Assembly (NCBI GenBank): GCA_021647205.1
Contig: JAKIVD010000003.1
Span: forward strand, 124,001 to 188,000
Length of the DNA stretch: 64,000 bases
Direction of reading: 5' to 3'
Source: Bacteroidales bacterium
GTDB lineage: Bacteria; Bacteroidota; Bacteroidia; Bacteroidales; F082
Part shown: positions 52,386 to 61,716 of the stretch, in pieces
How the letters are laid out: the number at the start of each line of letters is the position of its first letter
Position numbering within the stretch: the stretch's first letter is position 1
Notes under the pieces: generated by a model
What the model was told of the DNA's origin: nothing
What the model saw: only the letters and a program-made list of their open reading frames with translations
Database searches by the model: none
Made by a program: the position numbers and the translations under genes

Positions 52386-55300
52386 ATGGAGAATTTTAAG
52401 AAGATTAATAATTTAACCGGCTGGATTATATTCGCCATCGCGACCACCGTTTATTTTTTAACCCTCGAACCTACTGCCAGTTGGTGGGACTGTGGGGAGT
52501 ACATCGCCACTGCATACAAGTTGCAGGTCGGACACCCGCCCGGAGCACCCCTCTTTCAATTGCTGGGCCGTTTTTTCTCCCTGTTTGCTTTCGGCAATCT
52601 GCAAAATGTGGCACTGATGATCAACATTATGTCGGCACTTTCCAGCAGCTTTACCATCTTGTTCCTTTTCTGGACAATTACCATGTTGGCCAAGAAGCTG
52701 TTTGTAAATTCTGAAGACAGCACGCTGACCAACGGACAGGGATGGGCGGTAATTGGTGCCGGAGCAGTTGGCGCACTGGCTTACACTTTTTCCGATTCTT
52801 TTTGGTTTTCGGCGGTTGAGGGCGAGGTTTACGCCATGTCGTCATTCTTTACGGCCATTGTTTTCTGGGCGATTTTGCGCTGGGAGGAAGTGGCTGACCA
52901 CAGGCACGGTTTCCGCTGGATATTGCTGATTGCCTACATCATGGGATTGTCAATCGGCGTTCACTTGTTGAACCTGCTTGCCATTCCCGCCATCGTTTAT
53001 GTTTATTATTTCAAAAAATATGAGTTTAGCAGGAAAGGTTTTGTTATTTCCGGGTTGATTTCCTTACTGATTCTTTCGCTCATCATGTACCTGATCATTC
53101 CGGGCATTGTGCAACTTGCCGGAAAGTTTGAATTGTTCTTCGTCAACAGTATCGGCCTCCCATTCAATTCGGGGACCATCATTTATTTCCTTTTGATCAT
53201 TGGTCTGATTGTTGGCGGGCTTTACTACACAAGAAAGAAGGGGAAGGTCATCCTGAACACGTCCATCCTGGCCATTTTATTTATCCTGATCGGTTATTCT
53301 TCCTTCTTTATATTGGTCATCCGGGCAAATGCAAACACGCCGATTAACGAGAACGACCCGAAAGACGCCATCAGCTTGCTGTCGTACCTGAACAGGGAAC
53401 AGTACGGCACATGGCCTTTGCTTTCGGGACAGTATTACAATTCGGTTGAAATCGGACGGGAAGACGGAAACCCTGTTTACATGAAGGATGAGAAAAGCGG
53501 GAAGTACGTGATAAAGGACGACCGGAAGGGGACTGTCATTGTTTACGACCCGAAAACCACCACTATTTTTCCGCGTATGTGGAGCAACACCAAACCGGCT
53601 CATATTTCATTGTACAAGGAATATGGTAAAATCAAAGGGAAACCAGTCCGCATCACCAAACGTGATGGCACATCGGAGGTCATCTACAAACCAACATTCG
53701 GGGAAAACCTGAGGTTTTTCTTCACCTACCAGGTGAGCCACATGTATTTGCGTTATTTTATGTGGAATTTCGCCGGCAGGCAGGACAATATTGAAAGCCA
53801 GGGTGGAATTGAACACGGGAACTGGATAAGTGGTATTCCTTTTATCGACAACGCCAGGCTTGGCAACCAAAGTGATTTGCCCGCAAGCATGCAAAACCCG
53901 GCCAGGGCACAGTTTTATTTTCTGCCGCTTATCCTTGGGCTTGTCGGCATCTTTTTTCAATTGCGGAAAAGCAAGAAAGATTCCTGGGTGGTGTTCCTGA
54001 TGTTTTTTATGACAGGGGCCGCCATTATTATTTACCTGAACCAAACACCACTGCAGCCAAGGGAAAGGGATTATGCCTATGCGGGTTCCTTTTACGCCTT
54101 CTCAATCTGGATTGGCCTGGGCGTGCTGGCTTTGTACGAAGCACTGAGCAAAAGAATGTCCAACAATGTAATGGCAGCCGGAATTGTCAGCGCAGTATGT
54201 TTGCTTGCTGTACCGGTGGTGATGGCCGAACAGGGATGGGAAGGCCACGACCGGTCGGGAAAATATGCAGCCCGGGATTTTGCCCGGATGTACCTGGAGT
54301 CGTGCGAGCCCAATGCCATCTTGTTTACCAACGGCGACAACGACACTTTCCCCCTGTGGTACGTTCAGGAGGTAGAAGGTATCCGGACTGACGTGCGTGT
54401 GGTGAATTACATGCTTTCTTCGGGTGACTGGTATGTCGACCAGATGTTCAACAAAGCTTATGAATCCGACCCGCTTCCACTCAGTATTCCGAGAGATGTG
54501 TACATCATGGGCGATATGAATTACATTCCTGTTTACGTCAAACTGGACAGCAGGGTCGAACTGAAAGAAACCATAGATTTTATTGCTGATAAAAGCAGAA
54601 GGACGAAAGCCCAGATTCAATCCGGTGAATGGATTAACTACTTGCCAACAAAAAGCTTAAAACTGACCATTGATTCGACGGTTGTTGTTAACTCTGGCAC
54701 CGTGAAACCGGAAGATGCAGGCAGGATTGTTGATGAAATTGATTGGGAAGTGAAGCAATACGGACTGGTGCGCAACGATATTTTGTTGTTAGACCTTATT
54801 GCATCAAACAATTGGGAAAGGCCCATTTATTTTGCCAACCCCAATGCTGTCGCGAAAGTTTTCAATGTAGATAAATACTGCCACCTCGAAGGTGTTGTTT
54901 ATCGCCTGAAGCCCATTCCGGCACTAAATCATAACCCAAAGCTTGGCGGGGTGGACCCGGACAGGGCCTACAAAACACTAATGGCCGACGATGTGAGGTG
55001 GGGCAGACTCAATGAGCCTGACGTTGTGATTGACCGGGAAAGCGCACGCACATCGGGCATGATGAAACAGAATTACAGCTTGCTGGCCCGTACGCTGACT
55101 GATCTGGGGAGGTATGATTCGGCAGTTAAAGTAATGGACAGGGGAATATTTTTCTTTCCACCCGAAAAATACCCTTACGATTATGGCATGCTTTCATGGG
55201 CTGATAACTATTACAAGGCCGGCGCTGCCGAAAAGGGGAACGAAGTGGTAAGAAAACTGCTTGAACGTTATTCGGATGACCTGGCCTACTATGGCTCTTT

Positions 55301-55460
55301 AAGTAACTATTTCGTTAAAAACTATGACAATGAAATTCAGCAGAGCCTGGCGGTACTTCAAAGCCTGAGCCAGTTAACACGGCGCTACAAACAGGATGAA
55401 CTGGCAGATGAAATTGACACGGTTTTTTATGCAGAAATAGAAAACTTTGACATTAGGTAG
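52386..55460 (+). CDS. DUF2723 / GT117-like integral membrane glycosyltransferase
   Basis: 1024 aa. The N-terminal half carries about ten transmembrane helices and the DUF2723 signature TASWWDCGEYIATAYKLQVG followed by HPPGAPLFQLLG (near residues 30-62), which resembles protein O-mannosyltransferases (GT-C fold, acidic residue after WWD). The C-terminal half is soluble and periplasmic with TPR-like helices (about 870-1010). Known in Bacteroidota as DUF2723/GT117, suggested to add glycans to proteins; that activity is inference here. Monocistronic, divergent from tRNA-Gln. Confidence 0.85.
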   Translation: MENFKKINNLTGWIIFAIATTVYFLTLEPTASWWDCGEYIATAYKLQVGHPPGAPLFQLLGRFFSLFAFGNLQNVALMINIMSALSSSFTILFLFWTITMLAKKLFVNSEDSTLTNGQGWAVIGAGAVGALAYTFSDSFWFSAVEGEVYAMSSFFTAIVFWAILRWEEVADHRHGFRWILLIAYIMGLSIGVHLLNLLAIPAIVYVYYFKKYEFSRKGFVISGLISLLILSLIMYLIIPGIVQLAGKFELFFVNSIGLPFNSGTIIYFLLIIGLIVGGLYYTRKKGKVILNTSILAILFILIGYSSFFILVIRANANTPINENDPKDAISLLSYLNREQYGTWPLLSGQYYNSVEIGREDGNPVYMKDEKSGKYVIKDDRKGTVIVYDPKTTTIFPRMWSNTKPAHISLYKEYGKIKGKPVRITKRDGTSEVIYKPTFGENLRFFFTYQVSHMYLRYFMWNFAGRQDNIESQGGIEHGNWISGIPFIDNARLGNQSDLPASMQNPARAQFYFLPLILGLVGIFFQLRKSKKDSWVVFLMFFMTGAAIIIYLNQTPLQPRERDYAYAGSFYAFSIWIGLGVLALYEALSKRMSNNVMAAGIVSAVCLLAVPVVMAEQGWEGHDRSGKYAARDFARMYLESCEPNAILFTNGDNDTFPLWYVQEVEGIRTDVRVVNYMLSSGDWYVDQMFNKAYESDPLPLSIPRDVYIMGDMNYIPVYVKLDSRVELKETIDFIADKSRRTKAQIQSGEWINYLPTKSLKLTIDSTVVVNSGTVKPEDAGRIVDEIDWEVKQYGLVRNDILLLDLIASNNWERPIYFANPNAVAKVFNVDKYCHLEGVVYRLKPIPALNHNPKLGGVDPDRAYKTLMADDVRWGRLNEPDVVIDRESARTSGMMKQNYSLLARTLTDLGRYDSAVKVMDRGIFFFPPEKYPYDYGMLSWADNYYKAGAAEKGNEVVRKLLERYSDDLAYYGSLSNYFVKNYDNEIQQSLAVLQSLSQLTRRYKQDELADEIDTVFYAEIENFDIR

Positions 55461-55463
55461 GAA

Positions 55464-55517
55464 AGTACTTAGAGTGCCTGAAGTACTTAGAGTGCCTGAA
55501 GTACTTAGAGTACTTAA
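55464..55517. repeat. 18-bp tandem repeat, three copies
   Basis: Units at 55464-55481 and 55482-55499 are exact (AGTACTTAGAGTGCCTGA); the third (55500-55517) differs in the last seven positions. It lies just after the DUF2723 stop. Confidence 0.85.
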
Positions 55518-55558
55518 AGTGTGGAACGCATTTGGCTCATCTTGTTAAAAACACAACG

Positions 55559-55633
55559 CTTCCAGGTCTTGCAGACTCTGGAAGGTTGTTAACCCTAAGA
55601 CCTTCCAGCGTGCATAGCTCCTGGAAGAGTCTG
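55559..55633. repeat. palindromic repeat element with four alternating arms
   Basis: CTTCCAG/CTGGAAG arms alternate at 55559-55565, 55578-55584, 55602-55608 and 55621-55627. The longest stem pairs CTGGAAGGT (55578-55586) with ACCTTCCAG (55600-55608), inside an outer CAGACTC (55572-55578) / GAGTCTG (55627-55633) pair. It resembles the intergenic palindromes common in Bacteroidota and could also act as a terminator. Confidence 0.65.
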
Positions 55634-55641
55634 TCTTTAAA

Positions 55642-56586
55642 ATGAATAAAACCTGGAAACACAGCCGAAGGTTTAATAGCTATTCCGAGTATTTCAAGGA
55701 GGTATTTGGACAACGGGTTCAAAAAATAAGTGTCGATGCCGGATTCACTTGCCCGAACCGCGATGGCACATTGGCTGGGGGTGGATGCACCTATTGCAAC
55801 AATAATGCGTTCAACCCTTCATACTGCAATCCCGCAAAACCCGTCGAACAGCAAATCAAAGAGGGCATTGAATTTCACAAGGTCCGTTACCGCAGGTCCA
55901 ACAACTATTTGGTTTATTTTCAACCGTACTCCAACACCTACGCACCGCTTGATGATTTGAGGAAACTCTACGAAAAAGCCCTGTCGCAGGATGGGGTTAT
56001 CGGACTGGTAATTGGCACACGACCCGATTGTGTGGATGCCCAAAAACTGGAGTACCTTGCACAATTGTCCCAAGACTTCTACATCCTCATCGAATATGGC
56101 GTGGAAAGTATTTACAACCAGACTTTAGAAAGAATCAACCGTAAACACAGTTTTGAACAATCCGCCGAAGCAATCCGTAAATCGTCAGCATTTGGCCTGA
56201 AGACGGGCGCACATTTTATTTTTGGCCTGCCCGGCGAAAGCAGGAAAATGATGATGGAATCGGTGAAAGTTATTTCGGCCCTACCCCTGACAACCATCAA
56301 GTTTCATCAGCTGCAAATTGTAAACGGGACAACCATGGCCAATGAATACAAATTGAAACCCTGGCTGTTCGATTTGTTTTCTTTTGAAGATTACATTCAG
56401 TTTATCATCCGCTATACCGAACGGCTGAACCCTGAATTTATCATAGAAAGGTTCGCCGGTGAAGTACCTCCGAAATATTTGGGCGGGCCAGGCTGGGGGC
56501 TGATTAGAAATGATCAGATTAACCGTACAATTGAAAAGGAAATGGAAAGACAGAATACCTGGCAGGGGAAGTTTTTCGCCTCTTAG
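55642..56586 (+). CDS. TIGR01212 radical SAM protein (YhcC-like)
   Basis: 314 aa. The iron-sulfur motif is CPNRDGTLAGGGCTYC near residues 33-48 (CxxxxxxxxxxxCxxC spacing of this subfamily). The core FNPSYCNPAKPVEQQIKEGI, IGTRPDCVDAQKLEYL and IEYGVESIYNQTLERINRKH, plus HFIFGLPGESRKMMMESVK, match TIGR01212. Radical SAM enzymes bind [4Fe-4S] and use S-adenosylmethionine; the reaction for this subfamily is not established. Stands alone after a palindromic repeat. Confidence 0.9.
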   Translation: MNKTWKHSRRFNSYSEYFKEVFGQRVQKISVDAGFTCPNRDGTLAGGGCTYCNNNAFNPSYCNPAKPVEQQIKEGIEFHKVRYRRSNNYLVYFQPYSNTYAPLDDLRKLYEKALSQDGVIGLVIGTRPDCVDAQKLEYLAQLSQDFYILIEYGVESIYNQTLERINRKHSFEQSAEAIRKSSAFGLKTGAHFIFGLPGESRKMMMESVKVISALPLTTIKFHQLQIVNGTTMANEYKLKPWLFDLFSFEDYIQFIIRYTERLNPEFIIERFAGEVPPKYLGGPGWGLIRNDQINRTIEKEMERQNTWQGKFFAS

Positions 56587-56604
56587 CGCAAAGTAGTGTG
56601 AGCT

Positions 56605-57231
56605 TTAGTTTAGGTGAAACTGTCCTTCCATTGTCCATTTCAGAATCTGAATACAAAAAGGGGTACTGTTGTTACTGTTGTTGCAGTACAGGTTCTGGCT
56701 TCCGGGTTCATTTGAAAGCACGAGTGTTTTTTGGGGAAGAGAATTCGCCTGAAACGCACTCTTGTTAGTGGGGGGTGGGTCAGTCTGCCCGTAGTTTAGG
56801 GGGACGCTCCTTCCCTGGTTTGCACGAATTACACCCTTTGAGAAAGCACCTCCCGCAAACCCTGTGAGTACATGTATGTTAAGCTTTCGGGAAGAATCCT
56901 CTTTCATTTGCTCTTTTTGAAAGAAACGCCATGCCTCTGCCAAAAAGGTCATTTCAGCGAACGAGCAACTCATCGATGACAACTCACTTTTTGCCAGGTT
57001 CACAGGCATGGCTGATTTCATGTTGTAGTGTGAATTTAGTTTTCCAGGCTGCCCATCAGCCCTATTGTAGTCAGACTGCAATATTACGTATGCATCTCCT
57101 GCCACACGGTATTGCATCTTTAGGTATTTCAGGTATTGTTTTCTTTTTAACTCACCATTCTTTCGCAAATGGATAAATACCTCCCTTGAGGTGATTTTTG
57201 CATGTTTGATTTTGGTCAACAGTGTTTGCAT
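56605..57231 (-). CDS. hypothetical protein, possibly a degraded gene
   Basis: 208 aa, not recognised with confidence. The first about 50 residues (LLTKIKHAKITSREVFIHLR, then KRKQYLKYLKMQY) look like a genuine cytoplasmic helical protein, similar in style to iron-containing redox enzyme/heme-oxygenase-like proteins. After that the sequence becomes low in hydrophobics with odd stretches (NLYCNNSNNSTPF) and loses the expected helical pattern. It may be a decayed copy that kept one open frame. No usable promoter or neighbour supports a role. Confidence 0.4.
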   Translation of the reverse strand: MQTLLTKIKHAKITSREVFIHLRKNGELKRKQYLKYLKMQYRVAGDAYVILQSDYNRADGQPGKLNSHYNMKSAMPVNLAKSELSSMSCSFAEMTFLAEAWRFFQKEQMKEDSSRKLNIHVLTGFAGGAFSKGVIRANQGRSVPLNYGQTDPPPTNKSAFQANSLPQKTLVLSNEPGSQNLYCNNSNNSTPFCIQILKWTMEGQFHLN

Positions 57232-57410
57232 ATCGGGCTTGCGTAATTTTCCATTTTGTTACGGGTACAAACTAAATACAATAATCCCGTAAATTTTTAG
57301 CTGAAAACCCGCTAAATAAAAAATAGCTGAAAACAACTATTTTTTATCACAAACGACTGACATTATGCAAGTTCCAGGAACACAGCCTAAGAAGCGCCGA
57401 AAAAATATAT

Positions 57411-57443
57411 TACAAATAAAAAAAGCCACCCGAAAGGATGGCT
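57411..57443 (-). terminator. terminator of tRNA-Val
   Basis: Minus strand stem AGCCATCC / GGGTGGCT (57424-57443, one wobble) with loop TTTC, then seven T. Confidence 0.75.
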
Positions 57444-57451
57444 AATTTTAG

Positions 57452-57526
57452 TGGGCGATGAGAGATTCGAACTCCCGACCCCCTCGGTGTAAACGAGGTG
57501 CTCTGAACCAGCTGAGCTAATCGCCC
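57452..57526 (-). tRNA. tRNA-Val (anticodon TAC)
   Basis: 75-base cloverleaf: acceptor GGGCGAT / ATCGCCC with discriminator A, D-arm GCTCAGCTGGTTCAGAGC, anticodon stem-loop CCTCGTTTACACCGAGG (TAC), T-arm GGGAGTTCGAATCTC. CCA is not encoded. Confidence 0.95.
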
Positions 57527-57560
57527 TGAAAATGATGAACGTTTCGCCTGAAAGCGGCTG

Positions 57561-57590
57561 CAAATATACAGCTATCTTTATTTATAGCAA
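57561..57590 (-). promoter_or_regulatory. promoter of tRNA-Val
   Basis: Minus strand: TTG (57588-57590), 19-base spacer, TATATTTG (57561-57568), about 35 bases before the tRNA. Confidence 0.55.
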
Positions 57591-57691
57591 TATTTTTTTG
57601 AAAAAATTCACGCGGCTTACAAGCTGTTGTTTCCCTGGTGATTACGGGATATTTCTTGTTTTTCGGTCAGCCTGTGTTTTCAGCTAATCCG

Positions 57692-57699
57692 TACTTTTG
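57692..57699 (+). promoter_or_regulatory. -7 element of rsmG
   Basis: TACTTTTG matches TAnnTTTG, 42 bases before the rsmG ATG. No TTG box at the normal distance. Confidence 0.35.
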
Positions 57700-57740
57700 C
57701 CAAATAAGTATGCCACGGGCAGTAAAACCAGCTACAAAGC

Positions 57741-58376
57741 ATGGCCGCAGGACCGGAAATCATCTTTCGTTACTTTCCTGAATTGAACGAAACACAAAAA
57801 GCACAGTTTAGGCAACTCGCGGTATTGTACAATTACTGGAATGCCCGCATCAACGTCATTTCTCGCAAAGACATGGATAACTTTTACCTGCATCACGTTC
57901 TACACAGCCTTTCGATTGCCAAAACAGTTCAGTTTAAATCTTTCACCACGGTGATGGATGCAGGCACCGGCGGCGGGTTCCCGGGCATCCCATTGGCAAT
58001 TCTATACCCGGAAACTTCTTTTCACCTCGTCGATTCCATCGGAAAAAAAATCAAAGTTGTCAAGGAAGTATCAACGGAACTTGGGCTCAACAATGTTGAA
58101 GCAGTACAACTCAGGATGGACGAAGTGGGCCGCAGCTTTGACTTTATTGTCAGCAGGGCTGTTACCTACCTTCCGGACTTTGTAAAATGGGTGAGGTACA
58201 ACTTTCACCAACAATCGCTTAACACAATCCCCAACGGCATTCTGTACCTCAAGGGAGGCGACCTGAAAGCAGAATTACAGGCAGTAAAAAAGCTGCAAAA
58301 GAAGCTCTATTCTTTGGACAATTATTTTGACGAAACATTTTTTGAGACGAAAAAGCTGGTGCACCTTTATAAATAG
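57741..58376 (+). CDS. rsmG: 16S rRNA (guanine527-N7)-methyltransferase RsmG
   Basis: 211 aa. The GidB/RsmG core is clear: YNYWNARINVISRKDMDNFY and LHHVLHSLSIAK (near residues 30-62), then motif I VMDAGTGGGFPGIPLAILYP (near 72-92) and FDFIVSRAVTYLPDFVKW (near 132). It adds N7-methyl to G527 of 16S rRNA with S-adenosylmethionine. Family-typical length. Downstream of tRNA-Val on the opposite strand and apparently monocistronic. Confidence 0.95.
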   Translation: MAAGPEIIFRYFPELNETQKAQFRQLAVLYNYWNARINVISRKDMDNFYLHHVLHSLSIAKTVQFKSFTTVMDAGTGGGFPGIPLAILYPETSFHLVDSIGKKIKVVKEVSTELGLNNVEAVQLRMDEVGRSFDFIVSRAVTYLPDFVKWVRYNFHQQSLNTIPNGILYLKGGDLKAELQAVKKLQKKLYSLDNYFDETFFETKKLVHLYK

Positions 58377-58439
58377 GTACAGAGTTTCAAAAAATCAATA
58401 AATTGTTTTATTTTCGCCCCTTCATTAAAAAACCACATC

Positions 58440-60128
58440 ATGACAGAGGCAATTAAAAAATCGCTAAGAGAATCTGCAAAGGCGCGCTGGACGGCATTAA
58501 TCCTGGCGTCGATGTCTATTTTCGGTGCATATTATTTTAATTATGCACTTTCTTCTATTAAACCCATGTTGGAAAGCATCCTTGGCTGGAACAGTGAGGA
58601 TTTTGGAACTTATACTTCTGCTTATGCATGGTTTAATGTTTTTCTTTTCATGCTTATTTTCAGTGGTTTTATTCTTGATAAACTGGGAATCAGAAAAACA
58701 GGGCTTGGTGCCACAATCGTTATGTTTCTTGGCACGGCCCTAAATTACTGGGCAGTTTCACATACTTTCCCCGAAGGTTCGGTTGTTCATATCCCAATTC
58801 TTGGAGATATGAAAACGCAGGTTTTGCTTTCATCTCTTGGATTTGCCATTTTTGGGGTTGGTACCGAAGCCATTGGCATTACCATCTCCAAGGCGGTGGT
58901 ACGCTGGTTCAAAGGCAAAGAGATGGCGCTTGCCATGGGGATGCAGATGTCCATTGCCCGCCTGGGAACAATGCTTGCCCTTGTTATTTCGCTTCCTTTA
59001 GCAAAAAACTTTGGCGTTACCACCCCTATACTGTTTGCTTTAATTGTCATGCTTATTGGCGTTGGCTCGTTTATTACTTTCTCCCTTCTGGATATTAAAC
59101 TGGATAAATCCGAAGGTGTGGAAGAACAAGAAGTATCGCCTGAAGATGAGTTTAAGATAAGTGATATTAAACTCATTATCGGCAACCTGGGTTTCTGGTA
59201 TATTGCTATTTTATGCGTACTATTTTATTCGGCAGTATTTCCATTTCTTTTTTATGCTACTGATTTGATGATCAACAAATACAATGTTGATCCTTATTGG
59301 GCAGGTGCCATTCCGGGACTTCTTCCGTTGGGTACCATGTTTCTTACCCCGCTGTTCGGTGGTATTTACGATAAATACGGAAAAGGTGCCACTATTATGA
59401 TTATCGGATCGATGATCCTCATTTTTGTTCATGGAATTCTTGCTATTCCTGCTTTGAATATGTGGTGGATAGCTACAGCTATGGTTCTCATCCTTGGAGT
59501 AGGATTCTCTTTAGTACCTTCGGCTATGTGGCCTTCAGTACCGAAGATCATTCCCGAAAAGCAGTTGGGAACAGCTTATGCCGTAATTTTCTGGATACAG
59601 AATATCGGCCTTTTATTTATCCCTTTGATTCTTGGCATTGTGCTTAATTCAACCAACCCCGATGTTTCCCCAAACAAGATAGTTGTTAAAACAGCCATTG
59701 AGAAAGCCTTTAATGAGACGCTGGCAGGACAATCCTTCACCGACAGGGAAATTGACAAAGCTATTGAAAAAGCAACAGGAACGGCCGTTGACTCTGTTGT
59801 GCAATACACAACATATGAGCCGGTATCTATTGAAGATATTGATACAAAGAAAGTTGAAAATGAAATTTATACAGGGATAGTCCAAAATCTTAAAAACATT
59901 AATCTTTCGGGAGATAAGAAAGAGGTTTTAAAAGCGGTTACTAAAGCAGGTGAACAAAGTGCCTTTAAGACAATAGAAAAAGAAAGGCTAAATATCAGAT
60001 ATGATTATTTTTATGACATGTTGATATTCCTCGCGCTTTCGGTAATGTCATTACTATTTGCGTTCCTGCTTAAGATGGAAGATAAAAAGAAAGGCTATGG
60101 CCTTGAAATGCCCAACATAGAAAAATAA
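58440..60128 (+). CDS. MFS transporter, MFSD1-like, with large insert before the last helix
   Basis: 562 aa. About eleven helices in residues 15-410 with MFS features (SSIKPMLESILGWNSEDFGT and YTSAYAWFNVFLFMLIFSGF near residues 45-85; WFKGKEMALAMGMQMSIARL near 160; PLFGGIYDKYGKGATIMI near 310). The layout resembles MFSD1-type peptide carriers. A soluble segment of about 110 residues (about 410-520; IEKAFNETLAGQSFTDREID) sits before the final helix, longer than in standard MFS proteins. A cytosolic dipeptidase (PepD) starts 17 bases later, so dipeptide import is the likely role (inference). Confidence 0.8.
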   Translation: MTEAIKKSLRESAKARWTALILASMSIFGAYYFNYALSSIKPMLESILGWNSEDFGTYTSAYAWFNVFLFMLIFSGFILDKLGIRKTGLGATIVMFLGTALNYWAVSHTFPEGSVVHIPILGDMKTQVLLSSLGFAIFGVGTEAIGITISKAVVRWFKGKEMALAMGMQMSIARLGTMLALVISLPLAKNFGVTTPILFALIVMLIGVGSFITFSLLDIKLDKSEGVEEQEVSPEDEFKISDIKLIIGNLGFWYIAILCVLFYSAVFPFLFYATDLMINKYNVDPYWAGAIPGLLPLGTMFLTPLFGGIYDKYGKGATIMIIGSMILIFVHGILAIPALNMWWIATAMVLILGVGFSLVPSAMWPSVPKIIPEKQLGTAYAVIFWIQNIGLLFIPLILGIVLNSTNPDVSPNKIVVKTAIEKAFNETLAGQSFTDREIDKAIEKATGTAVDSVVQYTTYEPVSIEDIDTKKVENEIYTGIVQNLKNINLSGDKKEVLKAVTKAGEQSAFKTIEKERLNIRYDYFYDMLIFLALSVMSLLFAFLLKMEDKKKGYGLEMPNIEK

Positions 60129-60144
60129 TTAAATTAATACAACA

Positions 60145-61605
60145 ATGAGTAAAGACATCTTAAAATTAAAGCCGGAGTCAATCTGGAAAAACTTTTACGC
60201 GCTGACCCAGATTCCGCGCCCCTCCAAGAAAGAGGAAGAAGTAAGGGCATTCCTGAAGAAATTCGGCGAAGACCTGAAGCTGGAAACCATCGTCGATGAG
60301 ATTGGAAACGTCATCATCAAGAAACCCGCCACCGAAGGCATGGAAGACCGCAAAGGGATAATCCTGCAGGGGCACATGGATATGGTCCCACAGAAGAATG
60401 CAGATACGGACCACGATTTTGAGAAAGACCCCATAGATGCTTACGTGGATGGCGATTGGGTTACGGCAAAGGGAACTACCCTCGGTGCCGATAACGGTAT
60501 GGGCGTGGCAGCCGGAATGGCCGTACTCGAAGCCACCGACCTGGTCCACGGGCCTGTTGAAGTCCTGATTACCATGGATGAGGAAACCGGAATGACCGGC
60601 GCCGAAAACCTGAAAGCAGGCGTGCTTGATGGCGACATCCTGCTGAACCTGGATTCGGAAGATGAGGGCGAATTGTACATTGGCTGCGCAGGTGGTGTCG
60701 ATTCTACCGGCGTCTGGAAATACAAAGCGGAAGCAGTACCCGATGGCATGTCCGCTTATCAAATCACTGTCAAAGGTTTAAAAGGCGGACATTCAGGCCT
60801 TGATATTAACCTGGGTCGTGGCAATGCCAACAAAATCATGAATGTATTCCTGATGAAAACTGCTGAGAAATACGGTTTGCGCTTAGCTGAAATCAACGGT
60901 GGAAGTCTCCGCAATGCCATTCCGCGCGAGTCGTTTGTAACGGCTGTTGTGCCTGAAGACAAGAAAGCTGACTTTGAACAATTTGTAACAGAATTTGAAG
61001 AAATAGCAAAAGATGAGTTTTCAAAAGCCGACCCCGGCCTCCAACTTACAGTTGAAGAAACCAAGGCCCCCAAAAACCTCTTTGACGAAAAAACACAGTC
61101 AGATCTTTTTACTGCCATTGCCGGCTGTCCCAATGGAGTTATTTCGATGAGTAAAGATTTTGAAGGCGTAACAGAAACATCGACTAACCTGGCCATTGTA
61201 AAATCAGACGGAAAGAAAGTTGAAATTGCCACCCTGCAGCGCAGCCTTATAAATGATGCCCGCGACAAGCTTTCGGCTGAAGTCAGGGGCGTTTTTGAAG
61301 CCGCAAACGGAAAAGCCGCCAGTGCCGGTGCTTATCCGGGCTGGAAACCCAATCCCGATTCGGCCATCCTGAAAGAAATGAAGGAAGTATACAACAACAA
61401 ATTCGGCAAAGTGCCGGAAGTGAAAGTAATTCATGCCGGCCTGGAATGTGGCATACTTGGGGCAACATACACCCATTGGGACATGATTTCTTTCGGCCCT
61501 ACCATTCGCAACCCGCACTCACCCGACGAAATGGTGAAGGTTGATACGGTCCGGTTATTTTGGGATTATCTTGTAGAAACACTGAAAAACGTACCCAAAA
61601 AATAG
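60145..61605 (+). CDS. pepD: beta-Ala-His/aminoacyl-histidine dipeptidase PepD (M20C)
   Basis: 486 aa. Metal ligands of the M20 fold are in order: His in LQGHMDMVP (near residue 78), bridging Asp in LGADNGMG (near 117), catalytic Glu pair in MDEETGMTG (near 147), Asp in LNLDSEDEGELYIGCAGG (near 170) and the C-terminal His in NPHSPDEM (near 460). PepD cleaves Xaa-His and other dipeptides in the cytoplasm. It follows the MFSD1-like carrier by 17 bases, so uptake and hydrolysis of dipeptides are probably linked. Confidence 0.93.
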   Translation: MSKDILKLKPESIWKNFYALTQIPRPSKKEEEVRAFLKKFGEDLKLETIVDEIGNVIIKKPATEGMEDRKGIILQGHMDMVPQKNADTDHDFEKDPIDAYVDGDWVTAKGTTLGADNGMGVAAGMAVLEATDLVHGPVEVLITMDEETGMTGAENLKAGVLDGDILLNLDSEDEGELYIGCAGGVDSTGVWKYKAEAVPDGMSAYQITVKGLKGGHSGLDINLGRGNANKIMNVFLMKTAEKYGLRLAEINGGSLRNAIPRESFVTAVVPEDKKADFEQFVTEFEEIAKDEFSKADPGLQLTVEETKAPKNLFDEKTQSDLFTAIAGCPNGVISMSKDFEGVTETSTNLAIVKSDGKKVEIATLQRSLINDARDKLSAEVRGVFEAANGKAASAGAYPGWKPNPDSAILKEMKEVYNNKFGKVPEVKVIHAGLECGILGATYTHWDMISFGPTIRNPHSPDEMVKVDTVRLFWDYLVETLKNVPKK

Positions 61606-61684
61606 ACTTGCCTTCCTGTTGGGTTCATTTTAACCTATCGGGGAAGATATTTTTTCAAAAGTTTATTTTCATTTAAAAAAAGTC

Positions 61685-61692
61685 TATTTTTG
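61685..61692 (+). promoter_or_regulatory. -7 element of rpmH
   Basis: TATTTTTG matches TAnnTTTG, 24 bases before the ATG. The -33 region is only T-rich. Confidence 0.45.
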
Positions 61693-61716
61693 CACACCCA
61701 AAAAAATATTTAAGCG

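Noticed and set aside
57318-57345. 9-bp A/T hairpin (AAAAAATAG / CTATTTTTT)
   Set aside because: AT-only stem in an AT-rich gap, beyond the good tRNA-Val terminator; too weak to call.
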